This document shows, piece after piece, positions 4,854-5,979 of a stretch of 5,979 nucleotides of DNA. This stretch comes from a bacterium. Lineage in GTDB: Bacteria > Actinomycetota > Acidimicrobiia > UBA5794 > ZC4RG35. A program made the translations under genes and the position numbers. The stretch lies in NCBI GenBank assembly GCA_028819835.1, contig JAPPKR010000151.1, positions 1 to 5,979 on the forward strand. Direction: 5' to 3'. Position 1 is the first letter of the stretch. Each line of letters begins with the position of its first letter. The notes beneath the pieces are model-generated. The model was not told where the DNA came from and made no database searches. It saw only the letters and a program-made list of their open reading frames with translations.

Positions 4854-5979
4854 TCAATCTCCCACCCGCTCCGCCAAATGGCGTAAGTCACCCCGGCGGC
4901 GGGTTATGCCTTGGCGGTCGGTCCATTCCAGGAAGGGGACTGCGTACTTGCGGGACAGTCCCGCCGCCTCCCTGAAAGCGCTGACGGTAAAGGGCTGGGA
5001 GAGGTTCCCGGCGGTTTGCACCAATGTCTCCACCTGCTCGGGGAGATAGCAGATCGAAGGGCTGACCCTCACCATCAGGCCGGCCCGCTGGAGGGCATGA
5101 GCCAGGTCCTCGTCCAAGCCGAGCGACGCCGGATCGGGCGTCAGCAGGCCTCCCTCCGACAGCCGCCGGCGAGCTTTCATCCAGGCCGGCGCCTCGGCGG
5201 GATCGAGATCCCCCTGGGCCTCCGGATCACGTACCACCGTCCCCTCCGCCAGGATCCTCGGGTGGGAGTCGGCCAGCTTGACCAGCAGGGCCTGTCCAAT
5301 CCCCAACTCCGATGCGGCGCTGGCCGTCGGCACACCCATCTGGAAGGGGTTCTCCCGGTGATGTCGCTCCACGATGGTCTCCAACCTGGCCTGGAGCGAC
5401 TCGGCCAACCGGTCCGAGATCACCATGCCGGCCGCTTTCATGCCCCGGCGGGGGACGCCACCCCGGGTGTGCGCCGCCAGTTGGTCCAGCGACGCCTGTC
5501 CGCGCACCTCCAGGAGGCCCTCGGCCTGACGGTGGGGCGGGGAACCGACCAGGGTTGCCAACCGGGCTCCGGCCACAAGACGCCTCGCCATGGTGGGAGG
5601 AGCCTCAGGATCCACTATCCGACCGCCTCCCACCACCATACGCCGTCCCGTCTCGCGCAGGATGAACCTGTCTCCCATCACCAGTCCGAGGGGCTCAGCC
5701 GGTTGAAGGTGGGCAAGCACCGGACCCGGACTCTTTTCCAGGGGTGTGAACCGGACCGGCCATGCGCCGCTTCCGACATGCAGGTGATAAGCCCCCTTGC
5801 GGGGCAACCCCCCCACTACGTAGCGGGCCGGATGCACCATCGCCAAAGCCGAGTCGGTATACCGCCACTGCCCCGGCGCGGTGAGCATGCTCCCCCTTTC
5901 GGGTGTGTGGCGACCGAGACCGGTGAGATTGGCCGCCACTCTCCATCCCGGACCGACTCGGGGCAGCGCCTCCCCGTGG
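4854..5979 (-). CDS. selB: Selenocysteine-specific elongation factor SelB, C-terminal part (N-terminus beyond right edge)
   Basis: SelB is the EF-Tu-like GTPase that brings Sec-tRNA(Sec) to UGA codons by also binding the SECIS hairpin in the mRNA. The frame is open to the right edge, so the gene enters from outside; 374 residues are visible and the GTP-binding domain (roughly 200-240 residues) is missing. The visible part begins in EF-Tu-like domain II (LPRVGPGWRVAANLTGLG at 5-22; APGQW at 34-38). Domain III holds KGAYHLHVGSG (61-71) and the SelB-typical GDRFILRETGRR (102-113) with GGGRIVDPEAP following. The remainder is the winged-helix array that binds SECIS: HHRENPFQMGVP (206-217) and, near the end, FTVSAFREAAGLSRKYAVPF (330-349) with RRRGD. 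A GTG at 5939 is only an internal codon, because the residues before it continue the SelB fold. The gene converges on DUF1761. No other selenocysteine gene is visible here. Confidence 0.93.
   Translation of the reverse strand, partial: HGEALPRVGPGWRVAANLTGLGRHTPERGSMLTAPGQWRYTDSALAMVHPARYVVGGLPRKGAYHLHVGSGAWPVRFTPLEKSPGPVLAHLQPAEPLGLVMGDRFILRETGRRMVVGGGRIVDPEAPPTMARRLVAGARLATLVGSPPHRQAEGLLEVRGQASLDQLAAHTRGGVPRRGMKAAGMVISDRLAESLQARLETIVERHHRENPFQMGVPTASAASELGIGQALLVKLADSHPRILAEGTVVRDPEAQGDLDPAEAPAWMKARRRLSEGGLLTPDPASLGLDEDLAHALQRAGLMVRVSPSICYLPEQVETLVQTAGNLSQPFTVSAFREAAGLSRKYAVPFLEWTDRQGITRRRGDLRHLAERVGD

Noticed and set aside
4767..4856. TGA stops of DUF1761 and selB as possible selenocysteine codons
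   Set aside because: After the DUF1761 TGA another stop (TAA) comes within a few codons. The selB reading could continue about 30 codons, but the protein already ends where the last winged helix ends, and the residues beyond are not family-like.
5937..5939. GTG as the start of a complete short SelB-like protein
   Set aside because: The frame is open to the window edge and the codons before the GTG continue SelB domain II (LPRVGPGWR), so the gene is cut by the edge and not naturally short.

Overview
The window looks like a chromosomal segment from a high-GC actinobacterium. The main evidence is a WhiB-family Fe-S regulator, a family essentially confined to Actinobacteriota and their phages. 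Frequent GTG starts, several starts with no visible Shine-Dalgarno (SD) sequence, and strongly G/C-ended codons agree with this. An uncultured Acidimicrobiia-like lineage is my guess from the gene styles; I cannot prove it from this window. No insertion sequence, prophage, CRISPR array or integration scar is visible. Apart from one degenerate signalling protein and one degenerate protease domain, this is mostly housekeeping content.

Layout from left to right. (1) The N-terminal 184 residues of a threonine-synthase-like PLP enzyme run leftwards off the left edge. (2) After about 200 bases without a gene comes a complete tRNA-Pro(CGG) with encoded CCA, on the plus strand. (3) Facing it is a two-gene minus-strand operon: a small stand-alone receiver-like protein whose TGA stop overlaps, by the four bases GTGA, the GTG start of a CNNM/CorC-type membrane protein with paired CBS domains (Mg2+/Co2+ transport family, 'hemolysin family protein'). 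A hairpin followed on the minus strand by TTTGTTT lies just beside the tRNA 3' end and probably terminates this operon. (4) A 72-base divergent intergenic region with two short GC dyads separates that operon from a plus-strand NfeD-family membrane protein, whose ClpP-class domain appears to have lost its nucleophile serine. (5) An AT-rich dyad over the nfeD-like stop codon abuts a near-consensus promoter (TTGACA, 17 bases, TATGTT). This drives a WhiB-family regulator and, 12 bases later, a four-helix DUF1761 membrane protein. (6) Tandem GC-rich hairpins separate DUF1761 from the convergent C-terminal two thirds of SelB, the selenocysteine-specific elongation factor, which enters from the right edge.

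Functional links. The receiver/CNNM pair is almost certainly translated together, and the WhiB/DUF1761 pair is probably co-transcribed. The NfeD-like protein, CNNM protein and DUF1761 protein are all membrane proteins, but nothing in the sequence shows that they form one pathway. SelB implies that the organism can insert selenocysteine, although no selA, selD, tRNA-Sec or obvious selenoprotein lies in this window. I do not see a clearly new multi-gene system. The items most worth checking are the pseudo-receiver coupled to a CNNM transporter, the serine-less NfeD, and the WhiB promoter/dyad, which also moves the WhiB start codon.
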